Source of the DNA: JADJPO01 sp046330955
GTDB lineage: Bacteria; Actinomycetota; Actinomycetes; Actinomycetales; Kineosporiaceae
DNA length: 64,000 nt
Reading direction: 5' to 3'
NCBI GenBank assembly: GCA_046330955.1
Contig: JAXLRT010000015.1
Location: 1-64,000 of the forward strand
Part shown: positions 53,841-61,362 of the stretch, one piece after another
How positions within the stretch are numbered: the first letter of the stretch is position 1
How the letters are laid out: every line of letters begins with the position of its first letter
The notes under the pieces: model-generated
What the model was told of the DNA's origin: nothing
What the model saw: the letters and a program-made list of their open reading frames with translations, nothing else
Database searches by the model: none
Translations under genes and position numbers: made by a program

Positions 53841-54626
53841 GTGGGATGCGGGCCGGTGGCCCTGGTCGGGTCCGGGGAGTACCTGCCGGTGATGGACGGC
53901 GTCGAGCAGGCGCTGCTCGCGGCCGGCAGCTCGGCCGTGGGCACCCCGGCCGATGCCCGTCCCCGGTTCGTCCAGCTGGCCACCGCGGCGGCGCCGGAGG
54001 GGGCGTCGTCCCTGGCCCGGTGGCATGCGCTGGGAGCGGCTGCGGCCGAGCGCGCAGGCGCCGAGCAGGTCGTCGTCCCGGTGGTCGATCGGGCCAGTGC
54101 GGACGACGCGCGCCTGGCCGAACTGCTGGCCGGCGCCGCGCTGATCTACCTGTCCGGCGGGAACCCGGGCTTCCTCACCGAGACGCTGGCCGGCACCGCG
54201 GTGTGGCGAGCGATCGTGGCGGCGTGGCAGGCCGGGGCGGCGCTGGCCGGGTGCAGCGCCGGGGCGATGGCGCTCGGCGCGCGGGTGCCGCGGATCCGTG
54301 ACCTGCACGCGCCGCCGATCGCCGGCCTGGGCGTGGTGCCGGGCGTCGAGGTGATCCCCCACTTCGACGCGTTCGAACGGCGCTTCCCCGGCCTGATCGC
54401 GACCCGTGCCGCCGACCCGGCGCCCGGCATCCAGCTGCTCGGCATCGACGAGGACACGGCCCTGGTCAGCGGCCTCGGGACGTCGTCCTGGATCGTGATG
54501 GGCCGTCGCTCGGTCTGGTTGCTCGATCCCGCCGATGCCACCGGGGCCGCACGCCAGAAGTTCCCTGCCGGAGCCACCGTGCCCGTCCCGCAGGTCCTGC
54601 CGCCCGTCACGCCCGCACCGGGGTGA
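53829..54626 (+). CDS. Peptidase S51/cyanophycinase-like (type 1 glutamine amidotransferase fold) protein
   Basis: 265 residues if ATG 53829 is used. That ATG lies in the repeat element, so GTG 53841 (VGCGPVALVGSGEY) is a better-conserved start. VALVGSGEYLPVMDGVEQAL, IYLSGGNPGFLTETLAGTAV and ALAGCSAGAMALGARVPRIR are seen; the last has the Ser nucleophile in the G-C-S-A-G-A elbow. VIPHFDAFERRFPGLI supplies the His. This fits the S51 dipeptidase/cyanophycinase branch that hydrolyses Asp-containing peptides, but its substrate is unknown. No signal peptide. Confidence 0.75.
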   Translation: MSGLVGCGPVALVGSGEYLPVMDGVEQALLAAGSSAVGTPADARPRFVQLATAAAPEGASSLARWHALGAAAAERAGAEQVVVPVVDRASADDARLAELLAGAALIYLSGGNPGFLTETLAGTAVWRAIVAAWQAGAALAGCSAGAMALGARVPRIRDLHAPPIAGLGVVPGVEVIPHFDAFERRFPGLIATRAADPAPGIQLLGIDEDTALVSGLGTSSWIVMGRRSVWLLDPADATGAARQKFPAGATVPVPQVLPPVTPAPG

Positions 54627-54674
54627 GGCTTCGTCGGGTTGGCCACCGAACTCGGTGGACAACCCCACGAAGCC
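54627..54674. terminator. Long hairpin between convergent genes
   Basis: GGCTTCGT, GGGTTG and CCACCGA (54627-54649) pair with TCGGTGG, CAACCC and ACGAAGCC (54652-54674), with two symmetric 1-nt mismatches: 21 pairs in all. It begins directly after the stop codon of the S51-like gene and faces the AGE-family gene, so it can terminate both. Confidence 0.8.
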
Positions 54675-54692
54675 CAGCCGGTCAGCCCCGCA

Positions 54693-55958
54693 TCAGCCGG
54701 TCAGGGACGAGGCGAAGCACGGGGTCAGCGGCAGCAACGGGATCAGCACCACCTGCAGTGAGTGGTAGGTGTCCGGCCGTCCGTCCCAGGTCACGGCCGA
54801 CGGGCTGCCGTCCGGGTTGACCTCCATCTGCCACCCCGGCCGCCCGTCCAGGAAGTACTGCTGCGCGTAGTCCCACATCCGCTGGTACCACTCGGCGAAC
54901 CGCGCCTCGCCCGTGACCCGGTGCAGCACCGCCGCAGTGGCGATGCCCTCACAGGTCACCCAGTGAAAGTGCTGTTCCACCACGGGAGTGCCGTCCCAGT
55001 CGGTGGTGTAACAGATACCGCCGTGCTCGCGGTCCCAGCCGTCGGCCAGTGCCCGGTCGAACAACCCGACAGCGGCCTCCCGCAGCCAGCCGTGCGCACC
55101 GGCGTCGAACACCCCGTCGGCGATCAGGCTCGCCTCCAGGTGCAGCAGCAGTCGCGCCCACTCCAGCCCGTGGCCGGGCGTGGCGCCGTAGGGCCGGAAC
55201 GGGTGTGCCGGCGCGTCCCGGTTGTACTCCGGCTGCTCGCTCCAGTCGGCGCCGAAGTGCTCCGGCACCCGCCAGTCGTGCCCGCGCGCCCCGAGGTCGA
55301 TGATCCGCGAGGCGATGCGCAGCGCCCGGTCACGCCACAGCCGATCGCCGGTGGCGTCCGCGGCCGCCAGGTACGCCTCGACGGTGTGCATGTTGGCGTT
55401 CGCCCCGCGGTAGGGGTCGCACACGGTGAACGTGCGGTCCCACTCCTCGCGTACCGCGCCGGCCTCGTCGTCCCAGAAGTACTTCTCCTGGACGGCGAGC
55501 GCCTCGGCCAGCAACTCGCGTCCCCCCGGGCGCCCCGCGGCGGTCGCGCTCGCCCCCGCCAGGACGACGAACGCGTGGCCGTAGGCGCCCTTGGGGGCGT
55601 TCACCTCGGCCGGCGACTCGGCGTCCGGGTCGGTGAACCAGCCGCCGTTCTCGGCGTCCCGGTAGAGGCCCCGCAGCGCCGCCACCCCGTGGTCGACGAG
55701 CGCGGCGTCCTGCTCGCGACCGAGCAACTGCCCCAGGGCGAAGCAGTGCGTCATCCGCGTCGTGATCCACAACGGCCGCCCGTGGGCCGGGGCGAGCCGG
55801 CCGTCGCCGTCCAGCCAGCCGAACCCGCCGTCCGCGACCCGCGAGCCCGTGGCGCCGTCCAGCAATCGGGTGGCCTCCGTGAGCAACCAGTCACGTGTGG
55901 GCCCGCCCAGTGCTTCGATCGGTTGAACGGGCAGGTGGGAGGGCAACTGGGTGGGCAC
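54693..55958 (-). CDS. AGE-family (N-acylglucosamine 2-epimerase/sugar isomerase) protein
   Basis: 421 residues from GTG 55958, preceded by AGGAGCCCTCCG. The (alpha/alpha)6-barrel signatures are present: TRMTHCFALGQLLGREQDAA, PKGAYGHAFVVLAGASATAA, ANANMHTVEAYLAAADATGD, ATPGHGLEWARLLLHLEASL and VVEQHFHWVTCEGIATAAVL. The three His in THCFALG, GHGLEW and FHWVTCEG correspond to the catalytic His of the AGE/YihS branch. The family interconverts N-acylglucosamine or keto/aldo sugars such as mannose-fructose-glucose or sulfoquinovose, and the substrate cannot be chosen here. The upstream 210 nt to the divergent kinase gene show no further feature. Confidence 0.85.
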   Translation of the reverse strand: MPTQLPSHLPVQPIEALGGPTRDWLLTEATRLLDGATGSRVADGGFGWLDGDGRLAPAHGRPLWITTRMTHCFALGQLLGREQDAALVDHGVAALRGLYRDAENGGWFTDPDAESPAEVNAPKGAYGHAFVVLAGASATAAGRPGGRELLAEALAVQEKYFWDDEAGAVREEWDRTFTVCDPYRGANANMHTVEAYLAAADATGDRLWRDRALRIASRIIDLGARGHDWRVPEHFGADWSEQPEYNRDAPAHPFRPYGATPGHGLEWARLLLHLEASLIADGVFDAGAHGWLREAAVGLFDRALADGWDREHGGICYTTDWDGTPVVEQHFHWVTCEGIATAAVLHRVTGEARFAEWYQRMWDYAQQYFLDGRPGWQMEVNPDGSPSAVTWDGRPDTYHSLQVVLIPLLPLTPCFASSLTG

Positions 55959-56168
55959 CGGAGGGCTCCTTCTCACACGACGGAACGTTGGGGGGAGATG
56001 CGCAGGCTTGCGCCCAACGGGGTGAACGTGTCCTGATGGGTGGTGCGGCAACGGTCGCGGTGGGTACGTCCCGCTGCGAGGCGAAGTTCATGAAAACACC
56101 GCTGGCGGGCTCTATGTGCAACAACGCGAAGCGCGATACCGTCTGCGCGGGGTGACTGGAGGTTGTCC

Positions 56169-57800
56169 GTGAGTAACGAGGCGCGCGGGCCAGACGACGT
56201 CCCTGAGGGTGTCGACCAACCGGTGCCTGCCGACCCCACCACGGACCCGAAGGACTCGACCCCCGACCCGGAAGCCTCGGTCATCGACTCGGACGACGCC
56301 GCCGAGCACGGGGACGGCGCCCCGTCGGAGCAGCCCACCACCTGGCTGTACCCCCTCGATCTCACCTCGGCCATCACCATCGAGCAGTCCGGCAGCTCGT
56401 TCAGCTGCCGACCCGAGCACATCTTCGCCGCGGCGACCCCGGCCTGGGGGCTGTCGCAGAACGACCTGGCCGCGGCCCGGACGCTGGTTCATGCGCGCGC
56501 CGGCTCGACCCGCAGCAGCACCACCACCGCCAACCCGGCCGAGGCCCTCGAGGACGGTATCGCCGAGGCGTTCGTCGACCTACTGCGCCACGAGGTGATT
56601 CCCAAGGTTCCCGGCTTCCGGGTGGTGCGGTTGGTGCCGCCGCCCGAGGCGCGTGGCGAGCGGCCGATCACCGAGGGCCGGTCGTCGGCCGTCGTGGTCG
56701 GCGAGCGCGTCGTGGTCACCTGGGTGCGCCACATCGTGGACGCCCCGCACGAGGCGCCGACGACGCTGTCCCACCTCGACGCGGTCAACCACTTCGAGGT
56801 GCCCGAGACCCACGGCATGTTGCTGTGGACGACGCCGAGCGGCCGCGAGGTGCCCGTCGCCTGGGCCACCAAGTACCTGCCGAGGGCCCGTGACGGCTGG
56901 GACTGGTGCATCGACCTGACCCAGCGTGCGCTCGGTGTCGACCCGGACGACATGCCGCGCCCGCCCACGTCCAGCGGCCCGCAGGGCATCGCGGTGGACT
57001 CGTGGATCAACGACTTCCCGGCGCGCCTGGCACGCACCGCGGCCAAGTTGCACCTGGCGCTCGCCACCCGGTCGAGCGTGTTGCCCGAACCCACCGCCGA
57101 GGCCTCGGCCGATCTGGTGCGGGCCTGGCACTCCGCGGCCACCGAGCGGCTGGAGGCCGCGACCCAGGTGGCGCGGGACGGCCTGCTCGAGGGCGTGGCC
57201 GACGTGCTGCTGCCCCGCCTGGACGCTCTGACGGCCACGGTCAACCGCCTCGCCGAGGTGGCGGACGCGGTCGAGGCCGGCACCGGCCCGCCGGTGACCA
57301 TCCAGCGGGTTCACGGTGACCTGCACGTGGGCCAGGTGCTGCGCTGGCCCGGCGGGTTGGTCGTGGTCGACTTCCACCCCAACCCGGTGGTGGAGCTGGC
57401 CGGGCTGTCGGTCAGCCAGGCGATGGCACCCGCCGCCCGGGACATCGCGCGCCTGTTGCGCAGCCTGGACCACGTGGCCCGCGTGGTGGACAAGGGCACC
57501 GGGTTCGCGATGACCGCGGCCGTGGACGCCTGGAGCGAGAACGCCCGGACGATGTTGCTCGACACCTACCGCCACGAGCTCGAGTCGGCGGGTCACCCCG
57601 AGTTGCTGGACGAGCGGCTGATCGCCCCCTTCGAGGCCGAGCAGCTCTGCCACGAGATCGTCTACGCCGCGCAGTACCTGCCGAGTTGGGTGTACGCCCC
57701 CTTGGGCGGGCTGTGGCAGTCGTTCGACGTCGCCCCACAGACCGAGGACGCCGCCGCGGCACCGGCCGGAACCCGCCGAGGACGCCGCGCCAAACCGTGA
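56169..57800 (+). CDS. Maltokinase/glucosamine-kinase-like aminoglycoside phosphotransferase-fold protein
   Basis: 543 residues from GTG 56169 (GGAGG at 56158-56162). The N-terminus is an acidic disordered stretch (residues 1-55), then a maltokinase cap-like domain (WLYPLDLTSAITIEQSGSSF). The kinase fold has the catalytic loop QRVHGDLHVGQVLRWPGGLV with HGDLH and the metal-binding VVVDFHPNPVVEL. The usual DFEGEP of maltokinases is DFHPNP here. PAARDIARLLRSLDHVARVV and LPSWVYAPLGGLWQSF complete the family pattern. It phosphorylates a sugar with ATP, but maltose, glucosamine or another sugar cannot be separated. No trehalose genes are nearby. Confidence 0.65.
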   Translation: MSNEARGPDDVPEGVDQPVPADPTTDPKDSTPDPEASVIDSDDAAEHGDGAPSEQPTTWLYPLDLTSAITIEQSGSSFSCRPEHIFAAATPAWGLSQNDLAAARTLVHARAGSTRSSTTTANPAEALEDGIAEAFVDLLRHEVIPKVPGFRVVRLVPPPEARGERPITEGRSSAVVVGERVVVTWVRHIVDAPHEAPTTLSHLDAVNHFEVPETHGMLLWTTPSGREVPVAWATKYLPRARDGWDWCIDLTQRALGVDPDDMPRPPTSSGPQGIAVDSWINDFPARLARTAAKLHLALATRSSVLPEPTAEASADLVRAWHSAATERLEAATQVARDGLLEGVADVLLPRLDALTATVNRLAEVADAVEAGTGPPVTIQRVHGDLHVGQVLRWPGGLVVVDFHPNPVVELAGLSVSQAMAPAARDIARLLRSLDHVARVVDKGTGFAMTAAVDAWSENARTMLLDTYRHELESAGHPELLDERLIAPFEAEQLCHEIVYAAQYLPSWVYAPLGGLWQSFDVAPQTEDAAAAPAGTRRGRRAKP

Positions 57801-57823
57801 TCCGCAGATCCTTCGAGCGACGT

Positions 57824-57892
57824 CATGATCACTGTCTGATCGCAGTTCACCACCGCTGAACCGGGGCGGACTGCGATCCAATGGTGATCATG
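57824..57892. terminator. Inverted repeat after the kinase gene
   Basis: CATGATCAC (57824-57832) pairs with GTGATCATG (57884-57892), and GATCGCAGT (57838-57846) with ACTGCGATC (57870-57878), with symmetric 5-nt internal loops. It follows the kinase stop by 23 nt. It shares the GTGATCA core with the 2358-2414 repeat. Confidence 0.6.
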
Positions 57893-57955
57893 GAGTGACG
57901 CTCCGAGGACTTCCGGCTGTCTCCGATACCGGGCGCCGAGGTCCACACTCGTGCC

Positions 57956-59869
57956 ATGACGGCTCCCGACGTCGCGGGATTGACCTGCCCCAGCTGCCAC
58001 CAGGGACGACTCGTCCCCGGCGCCGATCCGGTCGCGGCCTGCCCGACCTGTGGTCATCGGGCGGCCGCAGCCCTCGTTGCCGAGGCGATGTGGTTGCGCG
58101 GCGAGCAGCAGCGCCTGGTCACCCGGCTCACCTGGGTCGAGCAGCAGCTCGCGGCGGGCCAGACCGACCTGCCGGCGGGGGCGGCGTCCCCGGCCTTCAC
58201 GCCTCCCGCCCCCCGACACCCCGCTGCCCCGGCTCACGCCCCGGTGACCGCACAGGGCCTGCTGCTCGGCGGTGGGGCGCTGTTGCTGGTCATCGCGGCC
58301 ATCGTGTTCACCGCCGTGGCCTGGAACAAGATCGGGCCCGCGGGTCAGGTGGTGACCATGCTGGGCGTGATCGCCGTGCTCAGCGGGGTGTCGCACCTGA
58401 TGCGGCGGCGTTACCGCTCCACCGCCGAGGCGTTGGCCACCGCGGGTGCGGCGGTCACCGCCGTGGCCCTGCTGGCCGCTCCCGGCCTCGGCCTGGGTAT
58501 GGACTGGATGCGCACCCGGGACGCCGCGTGGGCCACGCTGGCGCTGATGCTCACCGCCGGCTTCGCGGTCGTGATGGCGCGCCTCGGTGGCCTGGTGGCG
58601 TGGCGGATCGCGGCCGCGGCAGCCCTCGGTGGCAGCGCGATCGCCGCCACCTTCGCGGTCGCACCGAACGAAGCCGATCCGCAGCCGTTGGCCGTGGCCC
58701 TGCTCGCCGCGGTGGCGGCCGCCGTCCTGATCTGGTCGGGCCGGACGCCGAGCCCCCCGCGTGAGGCGGTCTACCTGGGGGCCGCCCTGGCGGCGATCAG
58801 CGTGCTGTTCGCCTTCGGTGATCTCGACCGTGACCTGACCTGGGTGCTCACCTGGGCGGTGATCGCCGTGGCCGCCGGGATCGTGGCGCTGGCCCCGGTG
58901 CCGGCAGGACTCCCCCGGCCGCTCGCGCCGGTGTGGCCGTGGCCGGTGGCCCTGGTGGCGGGGCATGCCGTGGGCCAGGTCGTGGTGCGCCTCCTGGTGC
59001 CCTCGGGCATCTCGATGGCCGGCGCGCTGCTGCTGCTCGGCGCCCTCGGCGGCCTGGCGTTCGGTGCCGCGACGCTCCTGCTGCGCGGTCGGCGTCCCTG
59101 GTCCGTGATCACGGTATCCGCCGCGATCACGCTCTGGCTGCTCGCCTTCCCGGCCGCTGACGCCGTGCGCTTCCGGGGGCACGAGGCCATCACCCCGGAG
59201 CAGGCCCTGCCGCCCGGGCCGAGCCCCGCGGCGTCCGCCGGGTTCTTCGCCCTGATCGCGCTCACGGCCTTCGTCGTCGCCGTCCTGGTGCCGGGCCGGA
59301 CGGCGGGTGCGCCCGCACCGGTGACCTCGGTGCTGCTCCCCTGGGCCGGCGCCGTCGCCGGCATCATGGCGCTCTGGATCCTGTGGGCCGACCGCGGCGT
59401 GGACCTGCTGGAGAGTTGGACCCTGCCCGCTGCCGGCCTGCTCCTCGTCGCCGGGCTGCTCAGCGTCCGGGCCGGCCGAGCGCACCACGCCGGGGCCGAC
59501 CTGATCCGCACCGCACCCTCGGTGTGGCTGGCCGGTCCCGCGCTGGCGATGGCCATCCTGCCCTCGGCCGCGGCGACCTGGCCGGACGTGATCGACCGCC
59601 ATCACCTGCTGCGCACGATGGTGGTGCTCGTGGTGGCCGCACTGATCGCCGTCGCCGGCGGCCTGGGCAAGGTGCTCGCCCCCCTGCTCGCCGGGTTGGC
59701 GGGGCTGCTGATCGTTGCCCTGGGACAGGTGTGGCAACTGGCCGACATGGTGCCGCGTTGGGTCACGCTGACCCTGGCGGCGCTGATCCTGCTGGCGGCG
59801 GGCTTCTCCCTGGAGGAGCTCACCCGCCGCGGCCGTCAGGTGCGTCGTGCCGTTCACGAGTTCCGTTGA
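57956..59869 (+). CDS. SCO7613-like multi-pass membrane protein with zinc ribbon
   Basis: 637 residues. The N-terminus has a zinc-ribbon-like Cys set (LTCPSCHQGRLVPG then VAACPTCGH, about residues 10-35), then an AEAMWLRGEQQRLVTRLTWV helix. Roughly 14 hydrophobic segments follow, for example LLLGGGALLLVIAAIVFTAV, VVTMLGVIAVLSGVSHLMRR and ALLLLGALGGLAFGAATLLL. This layout matches the actinobacterial SCO7613 family, whose function is unknown. It ends next to a convergent CPBP protease gene 24 nt away. Confidence 0.75.
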   Translation: MTAPDVAGLTCPSCHQGRLVPGADPVAACPTCGHRAAAALVAEAMWLRGEQQRLVTRLTWVEQQLAAGQTDLPAGAASPAFTPPAPRHPAAPAHAPVTAQGLLLGGGALLLVIAAIVFTAVAWNKIGPAGQVVTMLGVIAVLSGVSHLMRRRYRSTAEALATAGAAVTAVALLAAPGLGLGMDWMRTRDAAWATLALMLTAGFAVVMARLGGLVAWRIAAAAALGGSAIAATFAVAPNEADPQPLAVALLAAVAAAVLIWSGRTPSPPREAVYLGAALAAISVLFAFGDLDRDLTWVLTWAVIAVAAGIVALAPVPAGLPRPLAPVWPWPVALVAGHAVGQVVVRLLVPSGISMAGALLLLGALGGLAFGAATLLLRGRRPWSVITVSAAITLWLLAFPAADAVRFRGHEAITPEQALPPGPSPAASAGFFALIALTAFVVAVLVPGRTAGAPAPVTSVLLPWAGAVAGIMALWILWADRGVDLLESWTLPAAGLLLVAGLLSVRAGRAHHAGADLIRTAPSVWLAGPALAMAILPSAAATWPDVIDRHHLLRTMVVLVVAALIAVAGGLGKVLAPLLAGLAGLLIVALGQVWQLADMVPRWVTLTLAALILLAAGFSLEELTRRGRQVRRAVHEFR

Positions 59870-59893
59870 GGGTGAAGGGGTTCCGAGGCAGTA

Positions 59894-60688
59894 TCAGAGC
59901 ACGACGGTGAGCGCGAAGATCGCGAAGAAGATGCTCTGCGTGCTGTGCACCGCGATGCCGATCCAGGCGCTGCGGTAACGCTTGGTCGGGTAGGCGAGGA
60001 CGAAGGCGTCCAGCGCCGCCGTCGGGATCGCCCACGGCACGTGCAGGTGATAGGCGGCGAACAGCAGCCCGTTCACCAGCCAGTCGGCCCGGCCGAAGGC
60101 ACCGTTCATGCGCGGCAGCAGCAGGCCGCGGAACAGCAGCTCCTCGCCGAGCACGGTGTTGAACAGCATCATCACCAGCAGGGCGGCGAACCAGCCCCAG
60201 GACCCGTGGAACATCGCGTGCCCGGTGTCCGAGGTCAGCAGGACGCCGAGATCGCGGCTGCCGGCGTGGGGCAGGCTCGGGATCAGCGACTCGACCAAGA
60301 AGAGCAGGGTCAGCGGGATCAGCACCAGCCAGACCCGCCCCCCGACGCGGCGGCGGGGGCGGCCCGGTCGCTGCGGCGCGCGCGGCGATGTCAGCCAGAG
60401 CACCTCGCGGACGACGCGCCAGCGCAGGGTGCGCTGCTCGCGGGCGATCACGGCCACCACCAGCACGAACTGCCAGATCAGGCCGCCGGTGAGGGCCAGC
60501 ATGATGGCGCGAGCCCAGGGAATGCTGGTGGTGCTGGGGGTCTCGAGGCGCGGCACGATGACCCAGGCGAGGGCGGCCATCGGCAGGGTGGCGGCGGCCC
60601 AGATCGCCAGCACGGCCCGGCGGGAGTACTGCGGGATGACGGGGCCGCGGTCGGTCGGCGGCGGGGCAACGGTCGAGGTCGTGGACAT
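59894..60688 (-). CDS. CPBP-family intramembrane metalloprotease
   Basis: 264 residues from ATG 60688 (GGAG just upstream). About seven membrane helices are present, with the three CPBP/Rce1 motifs: VLGEELLFRGLLLPRM with the EExxxR pair (about 180), FAAYHLHVPWAIP with the His (about 213), and IGIAVHSTQSIFFA with the last His (about 245). In bacteria these proteases act on prenylated-like or bacteriocin-type substrates or on unknown membrane proteins. All catalytic residues appear present. Confidence 0.88.
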   Translation of the reverse strand: MSTTSTVAPPPTDRGPVIPQYSRRAVLAIWAAATLPMAALAWVIVPRLETPSTTSIPWARAIMLALTGGLIWQFVLVVAVIAREQRTLRWRVVREVLWLTSPRAPQRPGRPRRRVGGRVWLVLIPLTLLFLVESLIPSLPHAGSRDLGVLLTSDTGHAMFHGSWGWFAALLVMMLFNTVLGEELLFRGLLLPRMNGAFGRADWLVNGLLFAAYHLHVPWAIPTAALDAFVLAYPTKRYRSAWIGIAVHSTQSIFFAIFALTVVL

Positions 60689-60750
60689 GACTCCACGGTG
60701 GCCGCCACGGGGACCGATGTCGGTAGGGCCAGCCCGTCAGGGAACCCTGA

Positions 60751-60797
60751 TTCCAACCCCGATTCGAACCCCGATTCGAACCCCGATTCGAACCCCG
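60751..60797. repeat. 12-bp tandem repeat resembling a tRNA T-arm
   Basis: TTC(C/G)AACCCCGA occurs four times (60751-60762, 60763-60774, 60775-60786, then a partial at 60787-60797). Read on the minus strand it is GGGGTTCGAATC, the consensus of a tRNA T-loop and its stem side. There is no acceptor stem, anticodon arm or D-arm around it. Confidence 0.75.
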
Positions 60798-60898
60798 GTG
60801 GCTACCCGATACGAACCCAGGGGTCGCCAGGGGTGGCATGATCGGCTGATCGTGCTAGGGTCGTCCCGGTTGCAGCTGCAGTTCCCGTACGTTCTCGA

Positions 60899-60930
60899 AC
60901 GCCCGCGGAGTTGTCTCCGACGGGCGTTTT
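60899..60930 (+). terminator. Terminator-like hairpin in the csp leader
   Basis: ACGCCCGCGGAG (60899-60910) pairs with CTCCGACGGGCGT (60915-60927) with one bulged A, loop TTGT, then TTTT at 60927-60930. It lies 86 nt before the cold-shock gene, inside the likely leader, so it may attenuate transcription or end a short upstream RNA. Confidence 0.6.
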
Positions 60931-61015
60931 CCGTTGGGGGAAGCCTCAACTGGCACCGGTCACCTGACCGGGCCGCATCACCCCCCAGACAGCAGTCGCA
61001 TGAGGAGAACACAGC

Positions 61016-61219
61016 ATGACCCAGGGAACCGTGAAGTGGTTCAACGGTGAGAAGGGCTTCGGCTTCATCACCCCCGACGGCGGCTCGGCCGACGTCTTCG
61101 TCCACTTCTCCTCCATCCAGACCGAGGGCTACCGCTCGCTCGAGGAGAACCAGCGCGTCGAGTTCGAGGTGACCCAGGGCCAGAAGGGTCCGCAGGCGGC
61201 CAACGTCCGGCCGATCTGA
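61016..61219 (+). CDS. Cold-shock domain protein
   Basis: 67 residues, the standard size. MTQGTVKWFNGEKGFGFITP contains RNP1 (KGFGFI), DVFVHFSSI is RNP2, and LEENQRVEFEVTQGQKGPQA follows. It is an OB-fold single-stranded RNA/DNA chaperone. AGGAGAAC precedes the ATG at a suitable distance. The leader is 86 nt or longer and holds a terminator-like stem, as is common for cold-shock genes. A strong terminator follows the stop. Confidence 0.96.
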   Translation: MTQGTVKWFNGEKGFGFITPDGGSADVFVHFSSIQTEGYRSLEENQRVEFEVTQGQKGPQAANVRPI

Positions 61220-61255
61220 TCCTCTGATCCAGAGGTAGTGCCCCCGCTTCACCGG

Positions 61256-61291
61256 CAGTGGCCGTCACGCTTCGGCGTGGCGGCCACTGTT
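61256..61291 (+). terminator. UUCG-loop hairpin terminator after csp
   Basis: CAGTGGCCGTCACGC (61256-61270) and GCGTGGCGGCCACTG (61275-61289) form 15 pairs (one U-G) around a TTCG loop, 37 nt after the csp stop, followed by TT. Confidence 0.85.
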
Positions 61292-61362
61292 GCGTTCCGG
61301 CCCGGCGAGCCGCGGCGGCACCCGGGGAAGTCGGCGGGAATCCTGCCCCTAGCCTGCTGCCC

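Noticed and set aside
60751..60797. tRNA gene
   Set aside because: Only the T-loop consensus is present; no acceptor, D- or anticodon arms can be folded around it.
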